From Candidatus Alistipes merdigallinarum (GTDB lineage: Bacteria; Bacteroidota; Bacteroidia; Bacteroidales; Rikenellaceae): 64,000 nucleotides of DNA. Below, piece after piece: positions 50,422 through 61,100 of the stretch; positions within the stretch are counted from its first letter, which is position 1; each line of letters starts with the position of its first letter. Location: NCBI GenBank assembly GCA_019119305.1, contig DWXH01000009.1, positions 1 through 64,000 on the forward strand, read 5' to 3'. The notes under the pieces are model-generated. The model was given only the letters and a program-made list of their open reading frames with translations, did no database searches and was not told the origin of the DNA. A program made the position numbers and the translations under genes.

Positions 50422-50997
50422 TCACTTCGTTTCGTTGTTTTTATCCGACCCGTACAGATCGATCTCCCCGCGCTCGACCTGACGATAAACGGAGGCCAGC
50501 TCCGCAATGACCGGAGAGATCAGGTCGATCACGTTACGGATTCCCTCTTCGTGACTCTTATCCCCCTTGATACGATAAAGGACAACAGCATACAGAGCCC
50601 TGAAGCACAATTCGATGTCAGAGACATCCGCCTTTCCCAGTTTTACCCGCAGCGCGGGCATCTCGGGAGCCAACGCGGCAAACACCTTCCGGTATTTTTC
50701 CCCGACGGGCAATGACAACAACCGCATGTGCAGGTCGTTCAGATCGGCGATCAGATGGAGCGTATGTTCCAGATGTCCGCTCTCCTCCTTCCCCTCCTTG
50801 CGCAACAGATTGACGATATCCATATACCAGAAAAAGAGCTGTTGCCGCGAAGCATCGTCCAGCGCACTCTTTGCAACCAACTGTGAATAGATTGCTTCGG
50901 GACTGAACTGCAATGCCCGCAACAGATCCTCCAACTGCCACAAATACAATATGTATTCGGCAATATTTTCCTTACGTTTTTTCTGTGCAATATACAT
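50422..50997 (-). CDS. DUF4924 family protein
   Basis: This 191-residue helical protein starts YIAQKKRKENIAEYILYLWQ, the pattern I associate with DUF4924, a Bacteroidetes family of unknown role. No membrane segment or catalytic motif is evident. It sits 46 bp after tilS and 4 bp before the WbqC-like gene. Confidence 0.75.
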   Translation of the reverse strand: MYIAQKKRKENIAEYILYLWQLEDLLRALQFSPEAIYSQLVAKSALDDASRQQLFFWYMDIVNLLRKEGKEESGHLEHTLHLIADLNDLHMRLLSLPVGEKYRKVFAALAPEMPALRVKLGKADVSDIELCFRALYAVVLYRIKGDKSHEEGIRNVIDLISPVIAELASVYRQVERGEIDLYGSDKNNETK

Positions 50998-51043
50998 AAT
51001 CCGTAACCCTCAATTCGTTAATCCCATTTCTTCTGCGGTCGAA

Positions 51044-52396
51044 TCACTCCTCCGAGTCGGCCTCACGTACAATCCGTAAGATGTTTTCGGTCGAAGAATC
51101 GACCTTGTACCGGTCATCGATCCGGCGGCCGACCACCCAAACGATATCATTGCCGCTCACCACGACCATCTGTCTCTTCTTATCGGGCAGCGGGACCTTG
51201 CAGTCAATCAAAAAGTCGCTGATTTTCTTGTGCCGGTCCATCCCGAAAGGAACGAACGAATCACCTTCGACCCACCGGCGCACCACCAAAGGATACTTGA
51301 GCTTGTCGGCATCGAGCAAGGCCACATGTTCCGGCTGACGGAGCGTGTCCACATCATCCACATCCAGACGGGTAAAGGTCAGGACACAACCGCCGCAGCA
51401 CACCTTGTCTGTATCGACAGCGATTTCCGTTTCACAACACTCATCGTCGGGAATCGGTTGGATCAAAATCCGTCCCCGATCGATATATGCAACCCGATCT
51501 TTGGAGAAAAAGCGTTTGCCCGACCCGTGACCTTCCGCCAAACTTCGATACAATCCGTCAATCACCTCTCCGTTGAACCCGAAACCCCGCATCAATTCGA
51601 ATATGACAAAATCCAATGGAAGTTTCGAATCGACGCGTTCTATATCGATCACCGTCCGATCCTCCGTCTCCCGCATGACCACATCTTCACGGATCCGGGC
51701 CATGCAACAGTCGATAAATCGCTGAGCGGCAGTCAGACGCTCCACATTTTCGGCCATCGTATCGACAAAACGCGGCGAGATATCCCGAATGCGGGGGATC
51801 ACACCCAGGCGGAACTTGTTGCGCACGTACTTGGTCGAAGCATTGGTCGAATCCTCCCGGTATGGAATTTTTTGCGACAAGGCGAAATCGATAATCTCCT
51901 TGCGTTGAGAGAACAGCAGCGGTCGGATCAACCGGCCGTTCGTTACACTGATTCCTGTCAATCCGCGCAATCCGGTACCCCGCAACAGATTAATAAAAAA
52001 GGTCTCTACCGAATCGTCGGCATGATGAGCAATGGCTATTTTGTCGTATCCGTGCTCGTTACATAGCTGTTCGAACCATGCATAACGCAGCCGACGGGCT
52101 GCCATCTCGATCGACTCACCGTTGGCAGATGCCTCTGCAGCGGTATCGAACCGAATACCGTAATACGGAGCCCCAAGACGCGAAGCCTCTTTCTCAACCA
52201 TGACATCGTCCTCATCGGCTTCCGCACCGCGAAGCTGAAAATTACAGTGTGCCACACCTACCTTGTATCCCGCCCGAACAAAAAGCGACATCATCACCAT
52301 CGAGTCGACGCCCCCGCTCACCGCCAACAAAATGCGATCGCGGTAGGAACAAAGTCCCCGCTCACGAATATAGGCCCGAAATTTATCCTGTAACAT
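51044..52396 (-). CDS. tilS: tRNA(Ile)-lysidine synthetase
   Basis: This 450-residue PP-loop ATPase modifies C34 of tRNA-Ile(CAU) to lysidine. The PP-loop is LLAVSGGVDSMVM; the HCNFQLRGAEAD and IAHHADDSVETF motifs follow. The C-terminal domain ends with KKISDFLIDCKVPLP and WVVGRRIDDRY, typical of long TilS forms. It begins six bases after murB. Confidence 0.94.
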   Translation of the reverse strand: MLQDKFRAYIRERGLCSYRDRILLAVSGGVDSMVMMSLFVRAGYKVGVAHCNFQLRGAEADEDDVMVEKEASRLGAPYYGIRFDTAAEASANGESIEMAARRLRYAWFEQLCNEHGYDKIAIAHHADDSVETFFINLLRGTGLRGLTGISVTNGRLIRPLLFSQRKEIIDFALSQKIPYREDSTNASTKYVRNKFRLGVIPRIRDISPRFVDTMAENVERLTAAQRFIDCCMARIREDVVMRETEDRTVIDIERVDSKLPLDFVIFELMRGFGFNGEVIDGLYRSLAEGHGSGKRFFSKDRVAYIDRGRILIQPIPDDECCETEIAVDTDKVCCGGCVLTFTRLDVDDVDTLRQPEHVALLDADKLKYPLVVRRWVEGDSFVPFGMDRHKKISDFLIDCKVPLPDKKRQMVVVSGNDIVWVVGRRIDDRYKVDSSTENILRIVREADSEE

Positions 52397-52402
52397 AGCA
52401 AC

Positions 52403-53413
52403 TCAAACTATATTGACCTCCATCTCTATATCCACTCCGAATCGACAAGACACCTCTGCCCGCACACGGGCAGCCGCATCGACAACGTCACGTCCAGTCG
52501 CCCCGCCGAAATTGACCAAGACAAGCGCCTGACGGTCGTGCACACCCACAGCGCCCCACCGCTTCCCTCGTAATCCGCAGCGGTCGATCAACCATCCCGC
52601 AGCCAACTTTACCTCGCCCGCACCAGCCGGATAGCATGGCATGCCGGGATAATCTGCCCGAAGGGCATCCGCTTTCTGCTGCGACACAACCGGATTCTTA
52701 AAAAAGCTGCCCGCATTCCCCAACTTCTTCGGGTCGGGTAGTTTACTTTGCCGGATATCGATCACCGCCCGGCGAATATGTTCCAACGAAACGCCTCCGA
52801 GCGTCTCCACCCGATCGGCCACATCCCCATACCGCAACTTGAATTGCGGCCGACGCGACAACAGAAATTCGACGGACAAAATAACCGCCCTGCCCTTCAA
52901 TTCCCGTTTGAAAATGCTGTCGCGGTAACCGAAACGGCACTCCGCATTCGTAAGCATTCCCGTTTGATCCTGTTCGGGAAAATAGCACTCCACGCGATCG
53001 ATCGTATCTTTAGCCTCAGCCCCGTAGGCTCCGATGTTCTGCACGGGGGCCGCCCCGACCTTTCCGGGAATCAGCGAGAGATTTTCAACGCCTCCCCACC
53101 CATGGGCAACACACCACGCCACAAAATCGTCCCACTCGACACCGGCTCCGATCCGGACCCGCACCGACTGTTCATCTTCCGAACAGACCACCATGCTCTG
53201 ATCCGTCGGCTGGAGCAATGTTCCGTCATAATCGCTCGTAAAAAGGATATTGTTTCCTCCCCCGAGCACCATCCACCGTTCGGCTTTCCCCATTTCGGAA
53301 AAAACAGCCGGCAAATCCGCGACCCCGTCGAACCGGATCAGCCGACGCGCCGAAGCCTCGACACCGAAGCTATTCTTATCGCGCAGCGAGCAGTTTTTCT
53401 CTATCGTATACAT
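52403..53413 (-). CDS. murB: UDP-N-acetylenolpyruvoylglucosamine reductase
   Basis: This 336-residue FAD enzyme reduces UDP-GlcNAc-enolpyruvate to UDP-MurNAc for peptidoglycan. FAD-site marks are LGGGNNILFT, SLIPGKVGAAPVQNIGAYG and FGYRDSIFK. GNAGSFFKNP carries the catalytic Ser and LVNFGGAT is near the end. This is the type I form with the extra loop. First gene of the tilS-DUF4924-wbqC group. Confidence 0.95.
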   Translation of the reverse strand: MYTIEKNCSLRDKNSFGVEASARRLIRFDGVADLPAVFSEMGKAERWMVLGGGNNILFTSDYDGTLLQPTDQSMVVCSEDEQSVRVRIGAGVEWDDFVAWCVAHGWGGVENLSLIPGKVGAAPVQNIGAYGAEAKDTIDRVECYFPEQDQTGMLTNAECRFGYRDSIFKRELKGRAVILSVEFLLSRRPQFKLRYGDVADRVETLGGVSLEHIRRAVIDIRQSKLPDPKKLGNAGSFFKNPVVSQQKADALRADYPGMPCYPAGAGEVKLAAGWLIDRCGLRGKRWGAVGVHDRQALVLVNFGGATGRDVVDAAARVRAEVSCRFGVDIEMEVNIV

Positions 53414-53676
53414 ATTTCAATAAAAACACGGTCTCCCTTACCTGTTTCCGACACCACGGGCCATAAGATCGGATACGATCAGCAAACACAAAACCGCACC
53501 CAATCAATTAACAAACGTACTATATTTATCAGAATTTACAAAATCGGAGGTCTCCTCACCCCACGTTCTGCCATCTATTTCGGCCACCGAACTGTACCTG
53601 CAAAAAAACAGAGACAACACAGATCATTTTCCAAAAAATTATGTACCTTTAAAGCAGAAACCAATTAAAAAAAACG
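53414..53676. promoter_or_regulatory. Divergent intergenic region murB / DUF4301
   Basis: No gene visible. TACCTTTA at 53644-53651 is a near-match -7 box for the plus-strand gene. I see no good minus-strand promoter for murB. Confidence 0.4.
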
Positions 53677-55143
53677 ATGTTTAGCGAACTCGACATCCGA
53701 CAAATTTCCGAACACGGCATTACCCGTGAACGAATCGAAGAACAGTTACAACGTTTCCGCGAAGGATTCCCTTATTTGAATATCAGCCGTTCCGCCGTAG
53801 TCGGCGACGGTATCGTACGTCTGACCGACAGCGAAACGACAAGGTGGAGCGAACACTACCGGCAATTACGGAACGGACGGAAAATCGTGAAATTCGTTCC
53901 GGCCTCCGGTGCGGCAACCCGAATGTTCAAGGCGCTGTTCGAATTCCTCAACAGCGGGACAATGACCCCGACCATCGAAACCTTGATGGCAGGAATCGAC
54001 CGGTTCGCCTTTTCGGAACAGTTGAAACAGTATACAAAGGGGAGTACCGACCCCAAGACCAACGTGGCGGCCATCGTCGGCACGGGTCTCAACTACGGAA
54101 GTTCGCCCAAAGCACTGATCCTTTTCCACCGCTATGCCGACCACAACCGGACCGCCTTGGAGGAGCATCTGGCCGAAGGGGCCATGTACGCCCGCAGCGC
54201 CTCGAACGAGACGGCGATTCACTTCACCGTGTCGCCCGAACATCGTCCAGCCTTCGAACGACTCGTCGCAGAGGTACAGCCCTATTTTTCCTCCCTTTTC
54301 GGAACGGAGTACCGGATCACCTACTCCCAGCAGAAGGGCTCGACCGACACGATCGCTGTCAATCCGGACAACACCCCGTTCCGGGATGCAGCGGGACGAC
54401 TGCTCTTCCGTCCGGCCGGACACGGTGCCCTGATCGAGAACCTCAACGAGATCGACGCCGACCTGATTTTCATCAAAAACATCGACAACGTCGTTCCCGA
54501 CCGGTTGAAACCCGACACCGTTCTTTATAAGGAGGCGCTTGCAGGTATCCTCCTTTCGCTCCAGCAGAGGTGTTTCGGATATCTCGAAAAGCTCGGGAAC
54601 GATCCGAACGCATCACTAACCGAAATCGAATCGTTCGTCAGCCACGAACTGCACAAAAAGTTGCCGGACATTTATGCGACTTTACCTGCCGAGAGACAAA
54701 GAGCCGTATTGGTCGACCTGCTCGACCGCCCGATCCGGGTCTGCGGCATGGTAAAAAATGAAGGAGAGCCCGGTGGGGGTCCGGTGTGGGCCATCGACCC
54801 GGACGGCAGCGAATCGCTGCAAATCGCCGAGTCGTCGCAAATCGCCCCCGACAAACAGGAAATCATGGCCGCCGGCACCCACTTCAACCCAGTAGATCTG
54901 GTCTGCGCTACGAAAAACTACAAAGGCGAAAAATTCGACCTGCTGCAATATACCGATCCCCAGACCGGTTTCATCTCCTCGAAATCACAGCAGGGGCGAC
55001 CGCTCAAAGCGTTGGAACTGCCCGGGTTGTGGAACGGTGCGATGGCCCGCTGGAATACCCTTTTCGTCGAGGTGCCGATCTCTACCTTCAATCCGGTGAA
55101 GACCGTCAACGACCTGTTGAAACCCCAACATCAGGATGCGTAA
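53677..55143 (+). CDS. DUF4301 family protein
   Basis: This 488-residue protein matches the DUF4301 pattern known from Bacteroidetes: early FSELDIRQISEHGI, then KFVPASGAATRMFKALFEFL, which looks like a nucleotidyltransferase-style glycine/arginine loop. QKGSTDTIAVNPDN, GHGALIENLNEIDADLIFIK and VCGMVKNEGEPGGGP follow, resembling sugar-nucleotide pyrophosphorylases. The activity is not established. A separate transcript from murB, 59 bp before holA. Confidence 0.78.
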   Translation: MFSELDIRQISEHGITRERIEEQLQRFREGFPYLNISRSAVVGDGIVRLTDSETTRWSEHYRQLRNGRKIVKFVPASGAATRMFKALFEFLNSGTMTPTIETLMAGIDRFAFSEQLKQYTKGSTDPKTNVAAIVGTGLNYGSSPKALILFHRYADHNRTALEEHLAEGAMYARSASNETAIHFTVSPEHRPAFERLVAEVQPYFSSLFGTEYRITYSQQKGSTDTIAVNPDNTPFRDAAGRLLFRPAGHGALIENLNEIDADLIFIKNIDNVVPDRLKPDTVLYKEALAGILLSLQQRCFGYLEKLGNDPNASLTEIESFVSHELHKKLPDIYATLPAERQRAVLVDLLDRPIRVCGMVKNEGEPGGGPVWAIDPDGSESLQIAESSQIAPDKQEIMAAGTHFNPVDLVCATKNYKGEKFDLLQYTDPQTGFISSKSQQGRPLKALELPGLWNGAMARWNTLFVEVPISTFNPVKTVNDLLKPQHQDA

Positions 55144-55202
55144 CGGTTGCACCACCCGGTTTTTATCGTTACTTTTGTCGGACTTGAGCGATTCGACGGC
55201 AG

Positions 55203-56276
55203 ATGGCAAAAAGCAGCAAGAAAAATTTTCGTGAGAGTATCGCCGATTACGCAGCACTCTCCGCACGGATACAAAAACGGGACTTCGCTCCGATCTACCT
55301 GCTGATGGGAGAGGAGCCCTATTTTATCGACCGACTGACCGATCTGCTTGCCGAGACGATCCTCACGCCCGAAGAGCAGGCCTTCAACCAGACCGTCGTG
55401 TACGGCAAAGAGTACGAAACCGGCCAGATCATCAACCTGTGCCGACAAATGCCCATGATGGGTAACCGTCAGGTGGTCATCGTGCGAGAGGCCCAAAATC
55501 TAAAGAAATGGGACCAGCTTTCGCTGTACACCTCCGCACCTTCCCCCACGACCGTTCTGGTGCTGTGCCACAAGGAGAAGAGCGTCGACAAACGCAGCGC
55601 CGTCTATAAGCAGGCTGAAGCGAACGGAACGGTTTTCGAATCGGTCGCCCCTCGGGAGTATGAGATTGCCGGATGGCTGACCGAACTGGTCCGTTCGAAG
55701 GGGTGTACGATCGACGCCAAAGCGACCGCCATGCTGACCGAACACTTGGGAACCGACCTGTCGAAAATCGACAACGAACTGGACAAACTGCTGACCTACC
55801 TTCCGGAGGGCACACATAAAATTACGGCAGAACAGATCGAGACCAACATCGGCATCAGCAAAGATTTCAATAATTTCGAGCTTACGAAGGCGATCTCCGA
55901 AAAGAATATGGAAAAAGCGATGCTCATCGCCGACCACTTTGCCCGCAATCCGAAGGATAATCCGCTTTTGGTAACGATCAGCACGCTGTTCACCCACTTC
56001 CAGCGGATATTCATCCTCAACTACCAGAAATGGCTCTGCCGCAGAAAGGGGATGGCGATGCCGTCGGAGATGGAATTGGCAAGAATGTTGAAACTCCCTG
56101 CCGCATACTTTCTGAAGGAGTACCAACAGGCCGCAACGCTCTACCCCAACCAGAAAGTCTTCGCCATCATGGGACTGCTTCGCGAATACGACCTCAAGAG
56201 CAAGGGGATCAACGCGGGACAAACCGACAACGGCGAACTGCTCAAAGAGTTGTTACTGAAAATATTCCTGCTCTGA
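55203..56276 (+). CDS. holA: DNA polymerase III subunit delta
   Basis: This 357-residue clamp-loader subunit opens the beta sliding clamp. The AAA+-like N-terminal region starts FAPIYLLMGEEPYFIDRL, followed by FNQTVVYGKE and MMGNRQVVIVREAQNL. The AAA lid region has LTEHLGTDLSKIDNELDKL and a helical collar domain closes the C-terminus. It lies one base before the rhomboid gene and forms a unit with it. Confidence 0.9.
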   Translation: MAKSSKKNFRESIADYAALSARIQKRDFAPIYLLMGEEPYFIDRLTDLLAETILTPEEQAFNQTVVYGKEYETGQIINLCRQMPMMGNRQVVIVREAQNLKKWDQLSLYTSAPSPTTVLVLCHKEKSVDKRSAVYKQAEANGTVFESVAPREYEIAGWLTELVRSKGCTIDAKATAMLTEHLGTDLSKIDNELDKLLTYLPEGTHKITAEQIETNIGISKDFNNFELTKAISEKNMEKAMLIADHFARNPKDNPLLVTISTLFTHFQRIFILNYQKWLCRRKGMAMPSEMELARMLKLPAAYFLKEYQQAATLYPNQKVFAIMGLLREYDLKSKGINAGQTDNGELLKELLLKIFLL

Positions 56277-56277
56277 C

Positions 56278-56892
56278 ATGACCTTCGTACTGATTTTCAT
56301 CACGGCCGTACTCTCGGCGACCGCTCTGAAGAACAACAAACTGTTCGAACGCATGGCCCTGATCCCCTACCGGGCCGTACACCACAAGGAGTGGTACCGC
56401 GTCATCTCCTACGGATTCGTCCACGGCGACTACATGCATCTGATCGTCAACATGCTCGTCCTGCTGTCGTTCGGTCCCTACCTCGAACAGCTGTTCAAAA
56501 CCTACGAATATGCCGGCACTCTCAGCAACGAGTACCTCAGTTTTGCTCTGCTCTATTTCGGAGGCCTGATCGTTTCGGTCGTACCGGATCTGATCCGCAA
56601 ACGCAACAACCCCCAATACAGTTCAATCGGAGCCTCGGGTGCCGTATCGGCCGTCATTTTCGCGTCGGTGTTCTTCAATCCGTTGGGCAAGATCTACCTT
56701 ATGGGCCTTATTCCCTTGCCGGGCATCCTTTTCGCCCTGCTCTACATCGGCTACGAACAGTATATGAACCGGCGACAATCCGACCGGATCAACCACGAAG
56801 CCCACCTATGTGGAGCAATCTTCGGATTCATCTATCCGCTGCTGATCGATCTCTCGCTCTGGCGGGTGTTTACGGAGAACCTCACGAAATAG
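56278..56892 (+). CDS. Rhomboid-family intramembrane serine protease
   Basis: This 204-residue protein has five to six membrane helices. The catalytic Ser is in SSIGASGAVSA (Ser120) and the His in HEAHLCGAIFGF (His176). H54 and N58 (GDYMHLIVNM) match the oxyanion helix. Rhomboids cleave substrates within the membrane; targets are unknown. Translationally close to holA (1-bp gap) and nine bases before the next gene. Confidence 0.92.
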   Translation: MTFVLIFITAVLSATALKNNKLFERMALIPYRAVHHKEWYRVISYGFVHGDYMHLIVNMLVLLSFGPYLEQLFKTYEYAGTLSNEYLSFALLYFGGLIVSVVPDLIRKRNNPQYSSIGASGAVSAVIFASVFFNPLGKIYLMGLIPLPGILFALLYIGYEQYMNRRQSDRINHEAHLCGAIFGFIYPLLIDLSLWRVFTENLTK

Positions 56893-56901
56893 CCCCGACC
56901 G

Positions 56902-57720
56902 ATGGACCCGCTATACTACAACGGAGAGCTGATCCGGGCCGAGGAGTGGGACGTAGGTCCCAATCGATTGTACTCGGAGAACTACGTCTACCAACACCTG
57001 CACACCTTTGCCCACAAGCCCCTCCACGTCGCCACACATATCGAAATCTTGAAGGAGGCGACCCGTACGGTCTTCGGCGAGGCAATTACGCTCGATGCCC
57101 AAGAGCTGCATGCAGCGGTCGAAACCCTTTTGAAGGCCGGCCACTACCCTCTTGAGAGCAATCAGGTAACGGTCTATGTCTATCCACAAGGACTTCGGGA
57201 CGAAGGAGAAGCGGTCTGGATGCTCGAAGCCACTGCACAGCTCTTCTATCCACGCTATCAGTTGCGGAATACCCGCCCGTTGTTGGAGACCTTCCCGTTT
57301 CCGCACGCATGGAGCGGATTTCCTACAGCCGCCTCAAGAGCCGCATCGGCGTGCGCCCGCGACGCGGTACGACGCTCCGGAGCCGAAATTGCCGTATTGG
57401 AACGACCCGACGGCACCCTGACCCACATCGATGACGAACCGCTTTTTCTCGTTTTCGGCAAAGAGGTGGCGACGACTCCCCTCGCATCCGGTGCGACCGA
57501 TTCGGTCCTGCGCCGGCTGATTCTTGCCGCATGTGAATTGGACGAAATCGAATGCACGGAAATTCCTATAAAAAAAGAGATGCTCCTGCAGTGCGACGAG
57601 GCCTTTACGGCATCGACACAAGGAGTCATCTCCCTGATGGGTTACAAAACACGTCGTTACTTCAACCTCGTGGCCCGCAAAGTGGCCGAACAGCTGAACG
57701 ACATCGATTTACAAGTTTAA
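56902..57720 (+). CDS. Aminotransferase class IV-like protein, degenerate
   Basis: The 272 residues follow the fold-type IV order: YYNGELIRAEE start, EALTLD-like central helices, then AVLERPDGTLTHIDDEPLFLV where active members have ...DG.v.E.s.sN. Where the PLP Lys is expected, I read FPTAASRAASACARDA without a Lys. The Glu/Asn motif after DGT is also changed. It may be a non-PLP relative, although a shifted Lys cannot be excluded. Third gene after holA and rhomboid. Confidence 0.6.
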   Translation: MDPLYYNGELIRAEEWDVGPNRLYSENYVYQHLHTFAHKPLHVATHIEILKEATRTVFGEAITLDAQELHAAVETLLKAGHYPLESNQVTVYVYPQGLRDEGEAVWMLEATAQLFYPRYQLRNTRPLLETFPFPHAWSGFPTAASRAASACARDAVRRSGAEIAVLERPDGTLTHIDDEPLFLVFGKEVATTPLASGATDSVLRRLILAACELDEIECTEIPIKKEMLLQCDEAFTASTQGVISLMGYKTRRYFNLVARKVAEQLNDIDLQV

Positions 57721-57755
57721 CCACTCGCTCCGACTCAAAGTCATCACGCTTCCCG

Positions 57756-58022
57756 CTACGGTTTTCTGCGGCGTTTGGAGCTCTCCTTTTCAAACTCCTC
57801 CTGATCGAACGCGGCGGAGAGGACCTCTTCGGCCCGTCGGGCATCCACCTCGTTGACAACGAGACGCACCGGCAACAATTCGCTCTGAACGGGCAGTACG
57901 TCCGAACTCAATTCGTTCAACAATTCACACGGCACTCCGTTGCTCTCCAGCAAGGTTTGGCCGATCACCGCTTCTCCGGTTGTGGCATAACTGCGCACCA
58001 CCACTAATTTCGAACTGTCCAT
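57756..58022 (-). CDS. DUF2007-like small protein (putative signal-transducing)
   Basis: This 88-residue protein has KLVVVRSYATTGEAVIGQTLLESNGV and PVRLVVNEVDARRAEEVL, the pattern of DUF2007 (ferredoxin-like fold). A basic tail SSKRRRKP follows. The role is not established. Convergent with the class IV-like gene and divergent from dnaE. Confidence 0.72.
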   Translation of the reverse strand: MDSSKLVVVRSYATTGEAVIGQTLLESNGVPCELLNELSSDVLPVQSELLPVRLVVNEVDARRAEEVLSAAFDQEEFEKESSKRRRKP

Positions 58023-58156
58023 AACTACTTCGCTTTAAATAGGATTCGTTTTCTTTGTTTAATTTGCGAACCATCGCTCTTCCTTCACCCTAAATATAGT
58101 AATAAAATGTGAATAAAATCCCATTCGGGAGAGAATATTTCCCACCAAATTTTCTC

Positions 58157-58164
58157 TAATTTTG
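58157..58164 (+). promoter_or_regulatory. Possible -7 element of dnaE
   Basis: TAATTTTG, 30 bp before the chosen ATG; no clear -33. Confidence 0.35.
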
Positions 58165-58194
58165 TCAACAGGATTTTCTATACGCAACCAAATT

Positions 58195-61100
58195 ATGGGC
58201 CAATTTACACACCTGCACGTACACACGCAGTATTCGATTCTGGACGGGGCCGCTGCGATCAAACCGCTGATCCAACGGGCCAAAGAACTCGGGATGACAT
58301 CTCTTGCCATAACCGATCACGGTAATATGTTTGGTGTCAAGGAGTTTCACGACACTGCCGAGAAAGAGGGGGTCAAGCCGATTCTCGGATGCGAGGTTTA
58401 CGTGGCCAAGGGGAGCCGTTTCGACAAAAGCGATAAGGAGGACCGGGGCGACCACCTGATTCTCCTGGCAAAAAACCTCGGGGGTTACCACAATCTGGCT
58501 AAAATTGTCTCTTACGCCTTCATCGACGGCTTTTATTACCACCCCCGGATCGACAAAGAGCTGTTGAGGGAGTACCATGAGGGTATCATCTGCTGTTCGG
58601 CCTGTCTGGGTGGAGAACTACCGCAGGCGATCATGCACGGCGATATGGAACGGGCCCATCAGGTCATCGAAGAGTTCCAGTCGATTTTCGGCGAGGATTA
58701 CTATCTGGAGATGCAGCTGCACCCCAGTGGCGAGCCCCGCATCGACGCCCAAGTATATGAGAATCAGAAAAAGGTCAATGCAGCCATTCTCGAACTGGCC
58801 GCACAGCACCACGTCAAATATATCGCCTCGAACGACGTACATTTCATCCGGGCCGATGACGCACCCGCACACGACCGGCTGATCTGCTTGAACACCGGAC
58901 GCGACCTGGATGACCCGAACCGGATGCGCTATACGTTTCAGGAGTATCTGAAAAGCGAAGAAGAGATGACCGAGCTCTTTCCCGACCATCCGGAGGCTTT
59001 AGCCACAACGGCCGAAATCGCAGACAAGGTAGAATGTTACTCGCTGGAACATAAGCCGCTCATGCCGAATTTTACCATTCCGGACGATTTCTATATCCCT
59101 CTTGAAAAACTAAAAGAGACCCTGCTCAAAAAGATCGAAGATCCGGAACTGAAAAAGGAAATCGAGGAGAGCGCCGATCTCGATGCGATGATCGAGCGCC
59201 ATCCGGAACTGGCCGAACGGCTCATGATCGCCAAACAGTTCCGTTATTTGGAATACCTTACCTATAAGGGAGCCGAGCAGCGCTACGGGACCCTGACGGA
59301 TACCGTACGCAAACGGATCGAATACGAATTGTCCACGATCGAATGGATGGGCTTCCCGGGATACTTCCTGATCGTATGGGACTTTATCCGTGCCGCACGG
59401 GAAATGGGGGTATCGGTTGGTCCGGGACGTGGATCGGCTGCCGGTTCCGTAGTCGCCTACTCACTGAAAATTACCAGTATAGACCCTATCAAATACCACC
59501 TGTTGTTCGAACGTTTTCTGAATCCGGACCGGATTTCGCTTCCCGATGTGGATGTCGATTTCGACGAGGACGGAAGAGCGGATGTACTGCGTTACGTCAC
59601 GGAGAAATACGGCAGCAAACGGGTCGCGCAGATCATTACGTTCGGTACAATGGCCCCGAAAATGGCCATCAAGGATGTCGCCCGCATCCAGAAATTGTCT
59701 CTGTCGGAGAGCAACCGATTGGCGAAATTAGTTCCTGAAAAACCGGGAATGACCTTCCAAAAAGCCTACAAGGAGTCTCCCGAACTGCTTGCTGAAAAGG
59801 AGTCTCCCGATCCGTTGATCCGCGACACGTTGCGCTACGCCGAAAAGCTGGAAGGTTCGGTCCGTCAAACGGGAGTGCACGCCTGCGGGGTCATTATCGG
59901 ACAGGATGATCTGGAAAAATTCGCCCCGATCGCTACGGCAAAGGATGTCGAGCTGAACGTCGTACAGTTCGAAGGGAAGCTGGTGGAAAGCGTCGGTCTG
60001 ATCAAGATGGACTTTTTGGGTCTTAAAACGCTGTCGATCATCAAGGATGCATTGGAAAATATCGAGTCGACCACAGGGAAAAAAATCGACATCGATGCCA
60101 TACCGCTGGACGATGCCGCAACGTACGATCTGTTCAGTCGCGGAGAGACGACCGGACTGTTCCAGTTCGAGTCGGTGGGCATGAAAAAACACTTGAGAAA
60201 CCTGAAACCCAACCGTTTCGAAGACCTGATCGCCATGAACGCCCTCTATCGGCCGGGACCGATGGAATACATACCCAACTTCATCGCACGGAAACACGGA
60301 CTGGAACCGGTGACCTACGAAATAGCCGACATGGAGGAGTACCTAAAGGACACCTACGGTATCACGGTCTACCAGGAGCAGGTCATGCTGCTCTCGCAGA
60401 AACTCGCGGGGTTTACCGGCGGTGAGGCAGACACGCTGCGTAAGGCCATGGGAAAGAAAAAACGCGACGTGCTGGACAAGATGAAACCCAAATTCCTGGA
60501 GGGAGCGAAAAAGAACGGACACGACCCGAAGATCTGCGAAAAGATCTGGAGCGACTGGGAAGCTTTCGCTTCCTACGCGTTCAACAAATCGCACTCGACC
60601 TGCTATGCCTATGTAGCCTACCAGACAGCCTATCTGAAAGCTCACTACCCGGCCGAATTCATGGCAGCCCTATTGAGCCGCAACCTGTCGGACATCAAGA
60701 AAATCAGCTTCTTCATGGATGAGTGCAAACGGATGGGGTTGTCGGTTTTGGGTCCGGATGTCAATTACAGCAAGAGCCGTTTCTCGGTCGACGAAGAGGG
60801 ACACGTACGTTTCGGCATGGCCGCCATCAAAGGAGTCGGAGAGGCTGCCGTACAGAACATCATCGAAGTCCGGCAATCGGGAGGCAAATTCACCTCGGTT
60901 TACGACTTCGTCGAGCGGGTCAACCTGCAGGCGGTCAACAAAAAGACACTCGAGAATCTGGTATTGGGCGGGGCTTTCGACTCGATCAGTTCTTTTCCCC
61001 GCAGCGCCTACCTCGCCAAGGACCAGCACGACATGACCTTCCTCGATACCTTGATCCGTTACGGAAACCGCATCCAGAATGACCGAAACAACGCACAGCA

